This document shows positions 8,997 to 16,990 of a stretch of DNA of 64,000 nucleotides, one piece after another (positions within the stretch are counted from its first letter, which is position 1; each line of letters starts with the position of its first letter). The stretch is from contig JBAOHI010000082.1 of assembly GCA_037045535.1 (NCBI GenBank), forward strand, positions 1 to 64,000, given 5' to 3'. This DNA comes from Competibacter_A sp037045535. GTDB lineage: Bacteria; Pseudomonadota; Gammaproteobacteria; Competibacterales; Competibacteraceae. The position numbers and the translations under genes are program-made. Below the pieces are notes generated by a model. The model did no database searches. It was not told where the DNA came from and saw only the letters and a list, made by a program, of their open reading frames with translations.

Positions 8997-10034
8997 ATGT
9001 CGCCTCAATTCTTTGCCAAATCGAACCCTCACGAATATCTGATCGTCGGCCGGGGCGGCGCGATCCGCAACCTCGGTCCGGCGGCGAGCGCGTTTCTACC
9101 ACCGGGCGCGACCCATGTGCTGGTGCCGAGCACCCAGCAGGAAACCATCTTCGAGATGCGCCAGGAGAGCAAGGACGGCATCCCGCTGCGGTTGAAGGGC
9201 AGCGCAATTTATTGGATCGACGAGCCGGTCACGGCGGCCAAGCACTACGATTTCACGCAGGGCGCCGGGGTAGGCGTGGCGGAGATCAACGCTCACGCCA
9301 AGGGCGTGTGCCTGTTCGCGCTGCGCGAACAGGTCTCGCACATGACGATGGTCGAGTGCATCGAACAGCGCAAGACGACCCTGACCGAAGCCGTGGCCGC
9401 CGCCTTGCGCGAGGTCGCGCACGGTCGGGACGGGCAGCCGGGTTGGGGCATTCGCGTCGATGTGGTGCAGGTTGCGCAAGTCTTCATCGTCGATGACGAG
9501 CTGCGTCGCCAGTTGGAAGCCGAAGTCCGCAACCAGCTCAAGTCCACCAGCGAACTTTCCAATATCCGTACCCAGGAAGCGATCCAGCAGGCGCAATCGG
9601 AATCGAAACGCCGTTTGCAGAACGAACATCTGAGCGCCGAGCGGGAGCGCATTCAAATCGAGCAGGAAAAACACCGCTTGCAGCAGGCGTCCGAGCAGGC
9701 GGTGATCGAGCAGGAAACGCCCGTGCGCTTGCTGCGCCTGGCCAAGCAGCGCGAAGTGTTGGAGCAGGAACTGGCGATGCGGCAACTAGAAAACCAGGTC
9801 AAGGCGCTGGCCGTGGAAAACGAGCTGATGGCCAAGCGGGCGCAGCAGGTCTTGCGCCAGCAGATCCTGCCGCTCGAACAGCGCCCGGAAATCGCCGAGG
9901 CTTTGGCCAAGACCTTCCAGGGGGCGAACCTGTCGTTTTATGGCGATGCCGCGCCCTTGGCCGCCACTTTGGCGCCGCTGATCGATCTGCTCAAGACCCA
10001 TGTCCGCCGGATCGGCGACGAAGGGTTGGGCTAA
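8997..10034 (+). CDS. SPFH/Band-7 domain protein
   Basis: A 345-residue protein of the SPFH (stomatin/prohibitin/flotillin) superfamily; these assemble on membranes into rings or cages and scaffold proteases and other machines. Residues ~10-170 form the SPFH core (EYLIVGRGGAIRNLGPAASA, later LKGSAIYWIDEPVTAAKHYDF, and GWGIRVDVVQVAQVFIVDDEL). Residues ~170-300 are a long charged coiled coil rich in Gln, Glu and Arg. I see no clear membrane anchor, so attachment would be peripheral or through partners. ATG 8997 was chosen because the SPFH core begins directly after it; the ribosome-binding site is weak (GAGAGAG). It is the first gene of the island, preceded by an inverted ATTTCCGTC pair, and may share a regulon with the CHAT protein. 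Confidence 0.85.
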   Translation: MSPQFFAKSNPHEYLIVGRGGAIRNLGPAASAFLPPGATHVLVPSTQQETIFEMRQESKDGIPLRLKGSAIYWIDEPVTAAKHYDFTQGAGVGVAEINAHAKGVCLFALREQVSHMTMVECIEQRKTTLTEAVAAALREVAHGRDGQPGWGIRVDVVQVAQVFIVDDELRRQLEAEVRNQLKSTSELSNIRTQEAIQQAQSESKRRLQNEHLSAERERIQIEQEKHRLQQASEQAVIEQETPVRLLRLAKQREVLEQELAMRQLENQVKALAVENELMAKRAQQVLRQQILPLEQRPEIAEALAKTFQGANLSFYGDAAPLAATLAPLIDLLKTHVRRIGDEGLG

Positions 10035-10062
10035 GAGCCTATCGGCGACACCGCCAAGGCGA

Positions 10063-10091
10063 ATTTCCGTCACATCCCCCGAATTTCCGTC
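10063..10091 (+). promoter_or_regulatory. Direct pair of ATTTCCGTC boxes, 20 bases apart
   Basis: Exact ATTTCCGTC copies at 10063-10071 and 10083-10091, about two helical turns apart, 73 bases before the next start codon. The following ~70 bases resemble the leader of the SPFH gene (both have a CTCTATsGTGGGC stretch 21 bases after the box). Confidence 0.5.
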
Positions 10092-10163
10092 ATTCCATTC
10101 GGGGTGAAGCAGCTCTATGGTGGGCGTGGTTTGGGGATTTCCCTGGATAACTGAGGGCTGAAG

Positions 10164-10358
10164 ATGAACGAGCAATCCGTGAGACTGACTGGCGATGAGA
10201 TCGCGGTGGAAGAGGGTTGTTGTCTTTGTTGTCGCGCGCGGCGGTGGTGCGTGAGGCGGCGTCAGCGCCAGTTGAAAGACTTTTTGTACGATTTGTTGAT
10301 GCTCGATGCGCTGAGTGATCTGACTGACGACAGTGCCCAACGCATGGTTGGCGGTTGA
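10164..10358 (+). CDS. Small Cys/Arg-rich protein, unknown
   Basis: A 64-residue open frame with ATG 10164 preceded by GAGGG at a spacing of 6-7 bases. It has a Cys cluster (EEGCCLCCRARRWCVRRRQR) and an acidic C-terminal helix (LLMLDALSDLTDDSAQRMVG). No family is recognised. It is supported mainly by position: it lies behind a pair of ATTTCCGTC boxes at the same distance as the other island genes. The Arg/Cys-rich part could instead reflect a frame error, so the protein sequence is uncertain. Confidence 0.45.
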   Translation: MNEQSVRLTGDEIAVEEGCCLCCRARRWCVRRRQRQLKDFLYDLLMLDALSDLTDDSAQRMVGG

Positions 10359-10373
10359 GAGACTGTGCAGGAA

Positions 10374-10400
10374 CCCCTCGCCCGCAAGCGAGAGAGGGGC
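10374..10400 (+). terminator. Possible terminator hairpin
   Basis: CTCGC-CCGCAA-GCGAG inside a longer C-rich/G-rich pairing just after the small gene. No good T run follows, so termination is uncertain. Similar CCCCTC/GAGGGG hairpins follow other genes of the island. Confidence 0.4.
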
Positions 10401-10480
10401 AGGGGTGAGGGTGTTTTTTCAATCAGTTATACCGTTTTCCAATAGATTTTGTCTTTTTCAGTTCAAAAACTACCCTGTTC

Positions 10481-10549
10481 GTCATACCCGCGAAAGCGGG
10501 TATCCCGTTTTTCAGTGGCTGCCTGGATTCCCGCATTCGCGGGAATGAC
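10481..10549. repeat. REP-like intergenic inverted repeat
   Basis: GTCATACCCGC (10481-10491) pairs with GCGGGAATGAC (10539-10549) with one mismatch, enclosing two smaller hairpins (ACCCGCGAAAGCGGGT and TTCCCGC-ATTC-GCGGGAA). This is the common bacterial intergenic GTCATTCCCGCG-type repeat. It sits just upstream of the TPR-CHAT gene. Confidence 0.7.
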
Positions 10550-10593
10550 GAAAACCGATTGAGAATTGGTATTGGCCTGTGGAGGTTGGGAGA

Positions 10594-13497
10594 GTGAAGC
10601 GTTCGACGAAGGCGGAGAGATGGTTTGATGAGGGTGTTCAACATTACCAAGCTGGAGACCCGCAAAAGGCGTTCGCTGCTTTCGGGCAAGCGGAAGTGCT
10701 GTATCGGGCACTGATTGACGACAACCAAGATCACTACCGCCCGGATTTGGCCCTTACCCGGATGAACGAAGGCGTCGCCCTCAGCGACCTGAATCGTCCC
10801 GAGGAGGCCTGCGCCCGCTACGAAGAAGCCGCCGCGATCTACCAAGCCCTGATCGCCGCCGGCCAGCCGCAGTACCGCCCGAATTTGGCCCTTACCCGGA
10901 TGAACGAAGGCAACGCCCTCCGCGACCTGAATCGTCCCGAGGAGGCCTGCGCCCGCTACGAAGAAGCCGCCGCGATCTACCAAGCCCTGATCGCCGCCGG
11001 CCAGCCGCAGTACCGCCCGAATTTGGCCCACACCCGGATGAACGAAGGCAACGCCCTCCGCGACCTGAATCGTCCCGAGGAGGCCTGCGCCCGCTACGAA
11101 GAAGCCGCCGCGATCTACCAAGCCCTGATCGCCGCCGGCCAGCCGCAGTACCGCCCGGATTTGGCCCTTACCCGGATGAACGAAGGCGTCGCCCTCCGCG
11201 ACCTGAATCGTCCCGAGGAGGCCTGCGCCCGCTACGAAGCCGCCGCCGCGATCTACCAAGCCCTGATCGCCGCCGGCCAGCCGCAGTACCGCCCGAATTT
11301 GGCCCTTACCCGGATGAACGAAGGCAACGCCCTCCGCGACCTGAATCGTCCCGAGGAGGCCTGCGCCCGCTACGAAGCCGCCGCCGCGATCTACCAAGCC
11401 CTGATCGCCGCCGGCCAGCCGCAGTACCGCCCGAATTTGGTCAAAATGCGGGTCAACGCAGCAATAGCTTGCGCCGATAAGGCCGAGTTGGAAGCCGTCA
11501 TCGCCCACCTAGATCGCGCCTTGGCGGTGTGGGAAGGCGCTGAAACGATGCCAGCGGTCGCCCTCAACCAAACGCCCCACCTCGCCGAACTGATTGGTCG
11601 AACTCGATCCGTTGCCGGATTTGCGGCGCGGGTCGAACAGTTGACGCAGCAGATCGCCCGCGCTTTGGGTGGCGTCGCGCCTCAAAATCTGGGGCAGTTC
11701 TATCCTTGGGCGGAATCGGCGTTCACTGGCCTGCTGAACGCCGCTCTCGACGAGAACGCATGGGATTTGGCCCTAACCGTGATCGGGACGGCGCGCGCCC
11801 AACGCTTGGCGAAGCTGGCGCAGGCGGACCTGCTGCGCCGCGCCGCCCGGGAAGACGACCCCGCCGCGCTGCGCGAATACCGTGAGGTCATTCGCCGGTT
11901 CGCCGAACTGGAAATCTTGCTCAACACCGGGGCTGGAGCCAGCGGGGAAGGGACTACGAGCGGTCGTGGCGGCGGCGGGAATGCGGGCCAGCAATACCAG
12001 ACGCTATATAACGAATACACCACCCTGCGCGGCAAGCTCGGCAAGCTGGAACAGACACTGCGGCAACAGAACCTCTTGCCCGATCTGGGCGCGGGCCTGT
12101 TCGACGGCGCTGGGCTGCGGCAAAAGCTCCCGCCAACAGCGGCGCTGCTGTTGCTGGTTCAAGTCCAAGAGCGACCCGCAAACCTCGTGGTCGTGCTGAC
12201 CCGCGACGGCGGCCGAGTGCTAGCGATGGAAGGAGGGTCGGATTGGACCCGGCGGCTGGAGGGGATCACGAGAACCTTAAAAGGCAAAGGAAAAGACAAA
12301 GGACGGACGCTACGCGACGGTCCCGGTGGGGACACCCGAACCGCGAGCGCGGGAGCGAACGCCAGAGCCGTGCCGCCAGAACTGGCGGATGCCCAAACCG
12401 AGGCGCTGACCGAGGCGCTGACTGAGCAGTTCTGGCAACCGATCCAGAACGCGGTGGGTGACGCGGTGAACACCGTTTGGCTGCTCCCCACCGGCGATCT
12501 GCACGGCTTGCCGTGGCAAGCCAGCGCCCCGCCGGAATGGCGCTGCCGGCTCGCGCCCGCGCCCTGGTTCGTGCGCCAGGCGCTGGATGCGACTGCCGCC
12601 GCGCCGATCTGCCCGACCGCCGCCGCCCCGCTGGGCGTGCTGGCCTACGCCGCGCCCGATAGCGATAAGGAACTGCCTCACATGGCCTTGGAGGAGCGCG
12701 GGGTGCGGGCTGCTTGGGGAGACGCCGCGCACGCCCTCGCCGGGCTGGACCGAGCGCCCGCACCGCCCCCCGCCTACATCGTCATCGGCGGGCACGGCGA
12801 CAGCGACGAGACCATTCCCGGCGCGGCACGGATTTTGGTGGGGCACGATGGCGCGGAGCCGCGCCATGCGGGGTTTGGCGAGATTTGGAACGCCCCACTC
12901 TCGCCCTTCCTGCTCCTGCTCTACTTCTCCAGTTGCGTTGTAGGCAGAACCCGCGAAGTTAACGGCGAACCGCTGGGCCTGATCAGCGCCGGCCTGCTGC
13001 GCGGCGTGCGCTATCTGGTGGGGTGGAGCGTGCCGGTGGACGATTTGGGCGCGGCGCTGTTTGCGCTGCTGTATCACTGGCTCTGGCGCGACTGCGCCGA
13101 TCCCGAAGCGGCGCTCACCCGTGCCCGGAGCGCCTTCCTGACCGGCGCTTGGCCCGCCGCCGCCGTGGAATGGGCGCAGCCCCTGCTGGCCGCGCATCTG
13201 CGCGACTTGCTGGTGGAGTGGATCAAAATTCCCAGTCGCCAGAATGTGCGCAAGGAGCGCCTGCGAAAAGTGTTGTGCAACCTGTACAAAGACTTCGGCG
13301 AGTCGCCTGACGTGCTTGATAGTTGGGAGATTCAGTTGAACGCCTGGCGGCAGCGGGGAGCGGTGAATGCGGCCTCAGTCGCTGCCGAAACGCTTGCCAC
13401 CCGGATTCTCGACCGTCGCGCCGAGTTCCCGTTTCGCTATGTCGGCCATTTCGCCTTGGGCTTCGGCTCAACCGGCCATCCGCCCACCGCTGTTTAG
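10594..13497 (+). CDS. TPR-CHAT caspase-like protease
   Basis: A 967-residue predicted cytoplasmic protease of the CHAT (caspase HetF-associated with TPR) type. Residues ~1-280 are tetratricopeptide-like repeats: five nearly identical 46-residue units (GNALRDLNRPEEACARYE, then EAAAIYQALIAAGQPQYRPN). A helical linker includes a Gly/Ser-rich insertion (~450-470). The C-terminal ~350 residues are the CHAT domain, with the expected dyad intact: His734 in VIGGHGDSDE and Cys781 in YFSSCVVGRTREVNG, followed by the family-typical GLLRGVRYLVGWSVPVDD. Of two in-frame GTGs (10579, 10594) the second has GGAGG 8 bases upstream. By analogy with other TPR-CHAT proteases the repeats would bind a trigger or partner. 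Target and trigger are unknown; the AT-rich gene 87 bases downstream is an obvious candidate. Confidence 0.9.
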   Translation: MKRSTKAERWFDEGVQHYQAGDPQKAFAAFGQAEVLYRALIDDNQDHYRPDLALTRMNEGVALSDLNRPEEACARYEEAAAIYQALIAAGQPQYRPNLALTRMNEGNALRDLNRPEEACARYEEAAAIYQALIAAGQPQYRPNLAHTRMNEGNALRDLNRPEEACARYEEAAAIYQALIAAGQPQYRPDLALTRMNEGVALRDLNRPEEACARYEAAAAIYQALIAAGQPQYRPNLALTRMNEGNALRDLNRPEEACARYEAAAAIYQALIAAGQPQYRPNLVKMRVNAAIACADKAELEAVIAHLDRALAVWEGAETMPAVALNQTPHLAELIGRTRSVAGFAARVEQLTQQIARALGGVAPQNLGQFYPWAESAFTGLLNAALDENAWDLALTVIGTARAQRLAKLAQADLLRRAAREDDPAALREYREVIRRFAELEILLNTGAGASGEGTTSGRGGGGNAGQQYQTLYNEYTTLRGKLGKLEQTLRQQNLLPDLGAGLFDGAGLRQKLPPTAALLLLVQVQERPANLVVVLTRDGGRVLAMEGGSDWTRRLEGITRTLKGKGKDKGRTLRDGPGGDTRTASAGANARAVPPELADAQTEALTEALTEQFWQPIQNAVGDAVNTVWLLPTGDLHGLPWQASAPPEWRCRLAPAPWFVRQALDATAAAPICPTAAAPLGVLAYAAPDSDKELPHMALEERGVRAAWGDAAHALAGLDRAPAPPPAYIVIGGHGDSDETIPGAARILVGHDGAEPRHAGFGEIWNAPLSPFLLLLYFSSCVVGRTREVNGEPLGLISAGLLRGVRYLVGWSVPVDDLGAALFALLYHWLWRDCADPEAALTRARSAFLTGAWPAAAVEWAQPLLAAHLRDLLVEWIKIPSRQNVRKERLRKVLCNLYKDFGESPDVLDSWEIQLNAWRQRGAVNAASVAAETLATRILDRRAEFPFRYVGHFALGFGSTGHPPTAV
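10743..11432 (+). repeat. Five tandem 138-base coding repeats (TPR units)
   Basis: Five units start at 10743, 10881, 11019, 11157 and 11295, with a partial sixth at 11433. Each encodes 46 residues. The copies differ at only a few codons (Val/Asn, Ser/Arg, Glu/Ala, Asp/Asn, Leu/His) and are otherwise identical at the DNA level, which indicates recent duplication or gene conversion. Confidence 0.95.
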
Positions 13498-13520
13498 GCG
13501 TTATAGCGTTCCCAAATGAC

Positions 13521-13556
13521 TTGTTGGGTTACGCGCTGCGCGTTAACTCAACCCAC
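13521..13556. repeat. Imperfect inverted repeat between CHAT and orphan genes
   Basis: TTGGGTTACGCGC and GCGCGTTAACTCAA form an imperfect hairpin of the widespread GTTGGGTTacgc type of small intergenic repeat. It lies in the 87-base gap. Confidence 0.5.
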
Positions 13557-13584
13557 ATGACTTCACCGAACCGGAGAAACTGCC

Positions 13585-14988
13585 ATGTCTACTGATTTCA
13601 ATGTTCCAATTCTCGGCCGCATCGCCGCCGCGATCCATCCTGATAAGGAAAATTACGCCAATGGACGCGATTATTACGGCTCGCCGGTTAATATGGCATT
13701 GGAGCGAGCATTGGATGATCACTCGTGGCCGTATGTGCGGAGAGAATATCTGCTCGATGAAAGAGGTCGATTGACGAAGTTTCCGCACAACGAAGGATTA
13801 TCCAATGCAGAAGAACATGACTTGCCAGCCACATTTTTTTATGAAGTTATCCAGCTTACTCATGGGGTGAAGATAGGTAATAGAGATTTTTCAACTGAGT
13901 GCGTCAGGTATTACGACTCACAAGGTAAAAATGAGGAAGGTAAAAATGATATTCGGTCTGAGAAAGCAATGCGCGATCATGCGAGAAGGATGTTTTTTAA
14001 CTGCTATGCTTTTATTCTCTGCCAAGAAATTGTTAAAAACGAAATTACTGTGGATCAACTGAAATCTGCTTTTAATGATCCGCCCCCAAATGATGGCATT
14101 GAGGAAGCTCAACATAATTTTTACATAGATAAAATCTATAAGATTTATTGCGAAAAACGAGGGGTATTCGATACTAAAATTCCGCGATTCAACGACTATT
14201 CATGTAAAGAATTTAATAGAAAACCAGTCCTCTCCGGCCCGATCTTCATGACGAAAATTTTCGAGTTAAACTTCGCGTCAAATTCTAAAGGAACATACTT
14301 AAAAGTCGATAGAAATATTGATTTTTCAAATGTAGAAAATGGAACCACAAGCAAACTGGATTTTGAAAATCGTGGCGGTAAAAACGCGGCCGCTTTGTTC
14401 GTCTTCTGTGCAACGGCGGAACGGGTGTTTTTGGAAAAAAAGTGTTGTGATCCGTTGGCAAAAGTGGAGGAAATCATTCAGAACGCCAAAGAGACATCAA
14501 ATTATCTTTTGGGAGCGGCTATCATGCCAAACCTCCAACAAGCTCTTGACAAAGTGGTGGAAGAATTAACAAAAGCTATTCATGATGAAAGGAATGGTCG
14601 GACAACTCGCTTCGAAGCAAGCAGTCTGTTCAATGACATACAAGCTTTTATAAATGATACAAATCCAGATGAACCCGATGGTGTTGATGAATGCGGATCG
14701 CTGCATATTGTGATTCCAAACGATAGTCGCAGTTTGCCAGAGGATGTCATCGAATTAAAATTTCACTTTTTCGACATGAATAAAAGAGAACTTTCTTTTC
14801 ATTACATTGAGTCTTATGATTGCAAGGATCAATCTGAAAAACCATCCGATGGTTATTACTTTATGCCAGGATCAGACAATTCTCTCTCTGAAATCGATTA
14901 TCTGTCGTGCGCAGTAAAGGTTGGAACGGCTCTCGATCCGAATGACGAAACGACCGCGCATGTGGTGGCCGTGTTATATCAGCCCTGA
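13585..14988 (+). CDS. Orphan protein, unknown function, AT-rich
   Basis: A 467-residue protein matching no family I recognise. It is soluble (no signal peptide or membrane segment), mixed alpha/beta in appearance, and rich in Asn, Asp, Glu and Lys. Notable stretches: NGRDYYGSPVNMALERALDD near the N-terminus, HARRMFFNCYAFILCQEIV (~140-160), NAAALFVFCATAERVFLEKK (~265-285), and a C-terminal region beginning GSLHIVIPNDSRSLPEDVIE. ATG 13585 has GGAG 8 bases upstream. Base composition is clearly more AT-rich than its neighbours, suggesting it was acquired separately. It follows the TPR-CHAT gene on the same strand and could be its substrate, effector or sensor; that is inference from position only. 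Confidence 0.8.
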   Translation: MSTDFNVPILGRIAAAIHPDKENYANGRDYYGSPVNMALERALDDHSWPYVRREYLLDERGRLTKFPHNEGLSNAEEHDLPATFFYEVIQLTHGVKIGNRDFSTECVRYYDSQGKNEEGKNDIRSEKAMRDHARRMFFNCYAFILCQEIVKNEITVDQLKSAFNDPPPNDGIEEAQHNFYIDKIYKIYCEKRGVFDTKIPRFNDYSCKEFNRKPVLSGPIFMTKIFELNFASNSKGTYLKVDRNIDFSNVENGTTSKLDFENRGGKNAAALFVFCATAERVFLEKKCCDPLAKVEEIIQNAKETSNYLLGAAIMPNLQQALDKVVEELTKAIHDERNGRTTRFEASSLFNDIQAFINDTNPDEPDGVDECGSLHIVIPNDSRSLPEDVIELKFHFFDMNKRELSFHYIESYDCKDQSEKPSDGYYFMPGSDNSLSEIDYLSCAVKVGTALDPNDETTAHVVAVLYQP

Positions 14989-15085
14989 TATGAAGTTTTG
15001 GCAGATTTTAATTGTTGCCTCGTAAGCCGGATTAAAGCGAAGCAGAAATCCGGCGTTTTGCCCATCGAAAGAATCCTTCATCTCC

Positions 15086-15115
15086 AACCCCTCTCCCGCC
15101 AGCGGACGAGGGGTT
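15086..15115 (+). terminator. Imperfect terminator-like hairpin
   Basis: AACCCCTC and GAGGGGTT enclose a G/C-rich inner stem. It belongs to a ~280-base intergenic module that is repeated in diverged form at 16718-16990. Confidence 0.5.
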
Positions 15116-15177
15116 GCCCTTGAGTTCTGGCCAAAACAGCTGTCGTCACACCGGACGCTGCTCTAGCTTCATTCTCG

Positions 15178-15207
15178 ATTTCCGTCTTTTCCCCCCAATA
15201 TTCCGTC
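15178..15207 (+). promoter_or_regulatory. ATTTCCGTC box pair, 21 bases apart
   Basis: An exact box at 15178-15186 and a weaker copy (TATTCCGTC) at 15199-15207, in the same orientation and phased by 21 bases, 64 bases before the start of the 65-residue gene. Confidence 0.5.
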
Positions 15208-15270
15208 ATGGACGGGTGCGGTTCTTCGTGGAAAATCAACTCACCACGATTTTCCACCGGAGCGACCGTC

Positions 15271-15468
15271 ATGATCCCCGAAATAAAAGCGATTCAAGAT
15301 AGATTGGCGTTGGGTTTAATCACGGAACGCGAAGCCAAGGAACTCTGTTTCCTCATCGAGTTAGTCAGTCGTGACTATCTTCTGTCAGCACCGGAACTAC
15401 ATGGCGTTGATCCCGAGACGACGGGATCGAAGGCGGAAACAAAAACGCTGGACGGAAATTGCCCCTGA
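15271..15468 (+). CDS. Small SHOCT-like protein
   Basis: A 65-residue protein. ATG 15271 has GGAG 8 bases upstream. The first half (IKAIQDRLALGLITEREAKE, then LCFLIELV) follows the SHOCT-like pattern of a helix, a Gly-hydrophobic-Thr turn and a second helix, a short oligomerisation motif. The tail is polar. No other domain is seen. It lies in the island behind an ATTTCCGTC box pair and 68 bases before the lipoprotein gene. Its last codons overlap an inverted ATTTCCGTC copy. The family link is tentative. Confidence 0.65.
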   Translation: MIPEIKAIQDRLALGLITEREAKELCFLIELVSRDYLLSAPELHGVDPETTGSKAETKTLDGNCP

Positions 15469-15476
15469 TTTCCGTC
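15451..15476. promoter_or_regulatory. Perfect inverted pair of ATTTCCGTC boxes
   Basis: GACGGAAAT (15451-15459) and ATTTCCGTC (15468-15476) form a perfect 9-base inverted repeat with an 8-base spacer, the same geometry as the pair at 8892-8917. A TTTT run follows, so it might also act as a terminator for the 65-residue gene. It ends 60 bases before the lipoprotein start. Confidence 0.5.
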
Positions 15477-15536
15477 TTTTCAAAAAAACTCTATCTTTGA
15501 TCTAATACCCGGGCATTGGCGAATGGAGGATTCATG

Positions 15537-15818
15537 ATGCGTTCATCACTCTTAATCGGCTGTTTGGCTCTGACCGCCGCTGGCTGCAATGATCTATCCA
15601 CGAAACTTGATTTGTATGAGAAGCCGTTTGCCACTATCGCGATTGGCGACAGCCGTGGCCAGCTGATCGAAATGATGGGATTGCCAAATTCCATCAATAG
15701 CTTATCAATTCCGATGGTCCAACTTGAAGAGTTAGTTTGGAAGTCGCCCGTGAGTCTACGTCTTTATAGCATCTTTGTCATCCAAGATCGCGTCGCTATG
15801 AAGCGAGTCATTCAATGA
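15537..15818 (+). CDS. Small lipoprotein with BamE/SmpA-like pattern
   Basis: A 93-residue predicted lipoprotein. MRSSLLIGCLALTAAGCND is a signal sequence ending in an acceptable lipobox (TAAGC), giving a mature lipid-anchored Cys at residue 18. The mature part has GDSRGQLIEMMGLPNSINS, the Gly-x-Ser/Thr...GLP pattern seen in BamE/SmpA-like small outer-membrane lipoproteins. ATG 15537 has GGAGGA 6 bases upstream; ATG 15534 is the alternative. It is followed 21 bases later by the next island gene, so the two are probably cotranscribed. It would place part of the island's product in the envelope. Confidence 0.72.
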   Translation: MRSSLLIGCLALTAAGCNDLSTKLDLYEKPFATIAIGDSRGQLIEMMGLPNSINSLSIPMVQLEELVWKSPVSLRLYSIFVIQDRVAMKRVIQ

Positions 15819-15839
15819 TCGCCATCGGAGTCTAACGTC

Positions 15840-16412
15840 ATGAAATTCGAATTCGGCAAGAAAGATATTCAGATTCAACACCAAGCGCCTAATTGTGAAA
15901 AAGAACTGAGGGAGCTCCGACATAAAGCGGGTTTTCTTGGGCGATGGGAGGCCAATAAGAGACTGAAAGATAGTGCCCAAGATGCCCTCGTCGATGCCGA
16001 GAGCCGATCCCTCAGGGCAAAGGCGAACACGGCGATTACTGCCACTACCATCGTGGAGGCAGCAATCCGAACCAGCATGGTGTCAAAAGCCCTGCCCATG
16101 ATTGGATCTCTGACCACCAGCTTGAATAACGCGACGGCCACCGTGCAGCAACAGCTTTCTGATGCCTGCGCCGCGCAGTTTCTCGTCAACCAAAGGAATT
16201 TAGCTGATAACATTAATGCAGTGATGGAACAGCTTAATAGGGGTTACATTTCGCAAGAGGAAGCCAACGAAATAATCAACGCCATCCGATTATTAGCTCG
16301 ATATGACAATGAGCAGGCCATGGAATGCACCGGCATGGCCAAGGAGGCCGTTAAATCCCTGAATAAGTGCGGAATTAATGGCATCGCGAACGCCAAAGAT
16401 CAAATCAAATAG
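15840..16412 (+). CDS. Unknown helical protein (190 residues)
   Basis: No family recognised. The N-terminal 60 residues are highly charged (KFEFGKKDIQIQHQAPNCEK, then ELRELRHKAGFLGRWEANKR). A central Ala/Thr/Ser-rich region (~60-115) is amphipathic, without a clear membrane span. The C-terminal half contains VMEQLNRGYISQEEANEIIN, which resembles the helix-turn-helix pattern of the small SHOCT-like protein upstream. It lies 21 bases after the lipoprotein gene and 11 bases before the next gene, so all three form one transcription unit. Confidence 0.75.
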   Translation: MKFEFGKKDIQIQHQAPNCEKELRELRHKAGFLGRWEANKRLKDSAQDALVDAESRSLRAKANTAITATTIVEAAIRTSMVSKALPMIGSLTTSLNNATATVQQQLSDACAAQFLVNQRNLADNINAVMEQLNRGYISQEEANEIINAIRLLARYDNEQAMECTGMAKEAVKSLNKCGINGIANAKDQIK

Positions 16413-16423
16413 AGGATAAAGCG

Positions 16424-16717
16424 ATGAGCATCAAGTTGATGATGAAAATACTCGATCACGAACAACAGGTGCTTCGGGAGATGACCGAGGCGCTGGTCGT
16501 GCAATCTTCAAACCTCATGACGTTTGATTGCTATGGTGGTCCTTCGCAGCAGATCGAGAGCGCGATGCAATATTTTTTGCATGGATCGGCTGAAACTCTG
16601 TCCAAGCTGCAAGCTATTGAGAACGATATTCGAGAGCTGAAAGCTCGAAAGGAAAACCCTGCCTCGATCATTGAAGGCGAAGTAGTCACGGAAGAATCAC
16701 CGCTAGAGAATCATTGA
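16424..16717 (+). CDS. Unknown small coiled-coil protein
   Basis: A 97-residue protein with no recognised family. ATG 16424 follows AGAGG at a spacing of 8 bases. Two helical segments (KILDHEQQVLREMTEALVVQ and ETLSKLQAIENDIRELKARK) flank a short SSNLMTFDCYGGPSQQIESA stretch; the tail is acidic. It is the last gene of the lipoprotein-led unit. Confidence 0.72.
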   Translation: MSIKLMMKILDHEQQVLREMTEALVVQSSNLMTFDCYGGPSQQIESAMQYFLHGSAETLSKLQAIENDIRELKARKENPASIIEGEVVTEESPLENH

Positions 16718-16990
16718 TCGACGACTTGTAGTCACCTTGCAGGCCGGGTTAAATTGAGGCCAGAACCCAGCATATTACTGTTCGAACAATTCTTCTATCT
16801 CCGACCCCATGCCCGCCTGCGGACGTGGGGTTGTTCTTGAATTACGGCCCGAAGGCCGCCTTCATGCTATACGCTGGCCCGGTGTCATCCTCAGATTTCC
16901 GTCTTTTCATTCTCGATTTCCGTCATAGATCAGTACAACCCTCATCATGGAAAATTGGCTCGTCTATTCTAACCCTGAGGAGGTGTTCCG
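16718..16990 (+). promoter_or_regulatory. Duplicated regulatory module with two ATTTCCGTC boxes
   Basis: This gap is a diverged copy of the one at 14989-15270. Both hold a GCCGGrTTAAA stretch, a C-rich/G-rich hairpin (here about 16805-16835), a TTGArTTnyGGCC stretch and an identical 19-mer, TTCATTCTCGATTTCCGTC (15168-15186 and 16906-16924). Exact boxes lie at 16895-16903 and 16916-16924, 21 bases apart, 66 bases before the DUF4407 gene. Confidence 0.6.

Noticed and set aside
10423..11508. 361-codon repetitive frame opposite the TPR repeats
   Set aside because: It is the complement of the 138-base repeats; its repeat pattern follows from the sense gene.
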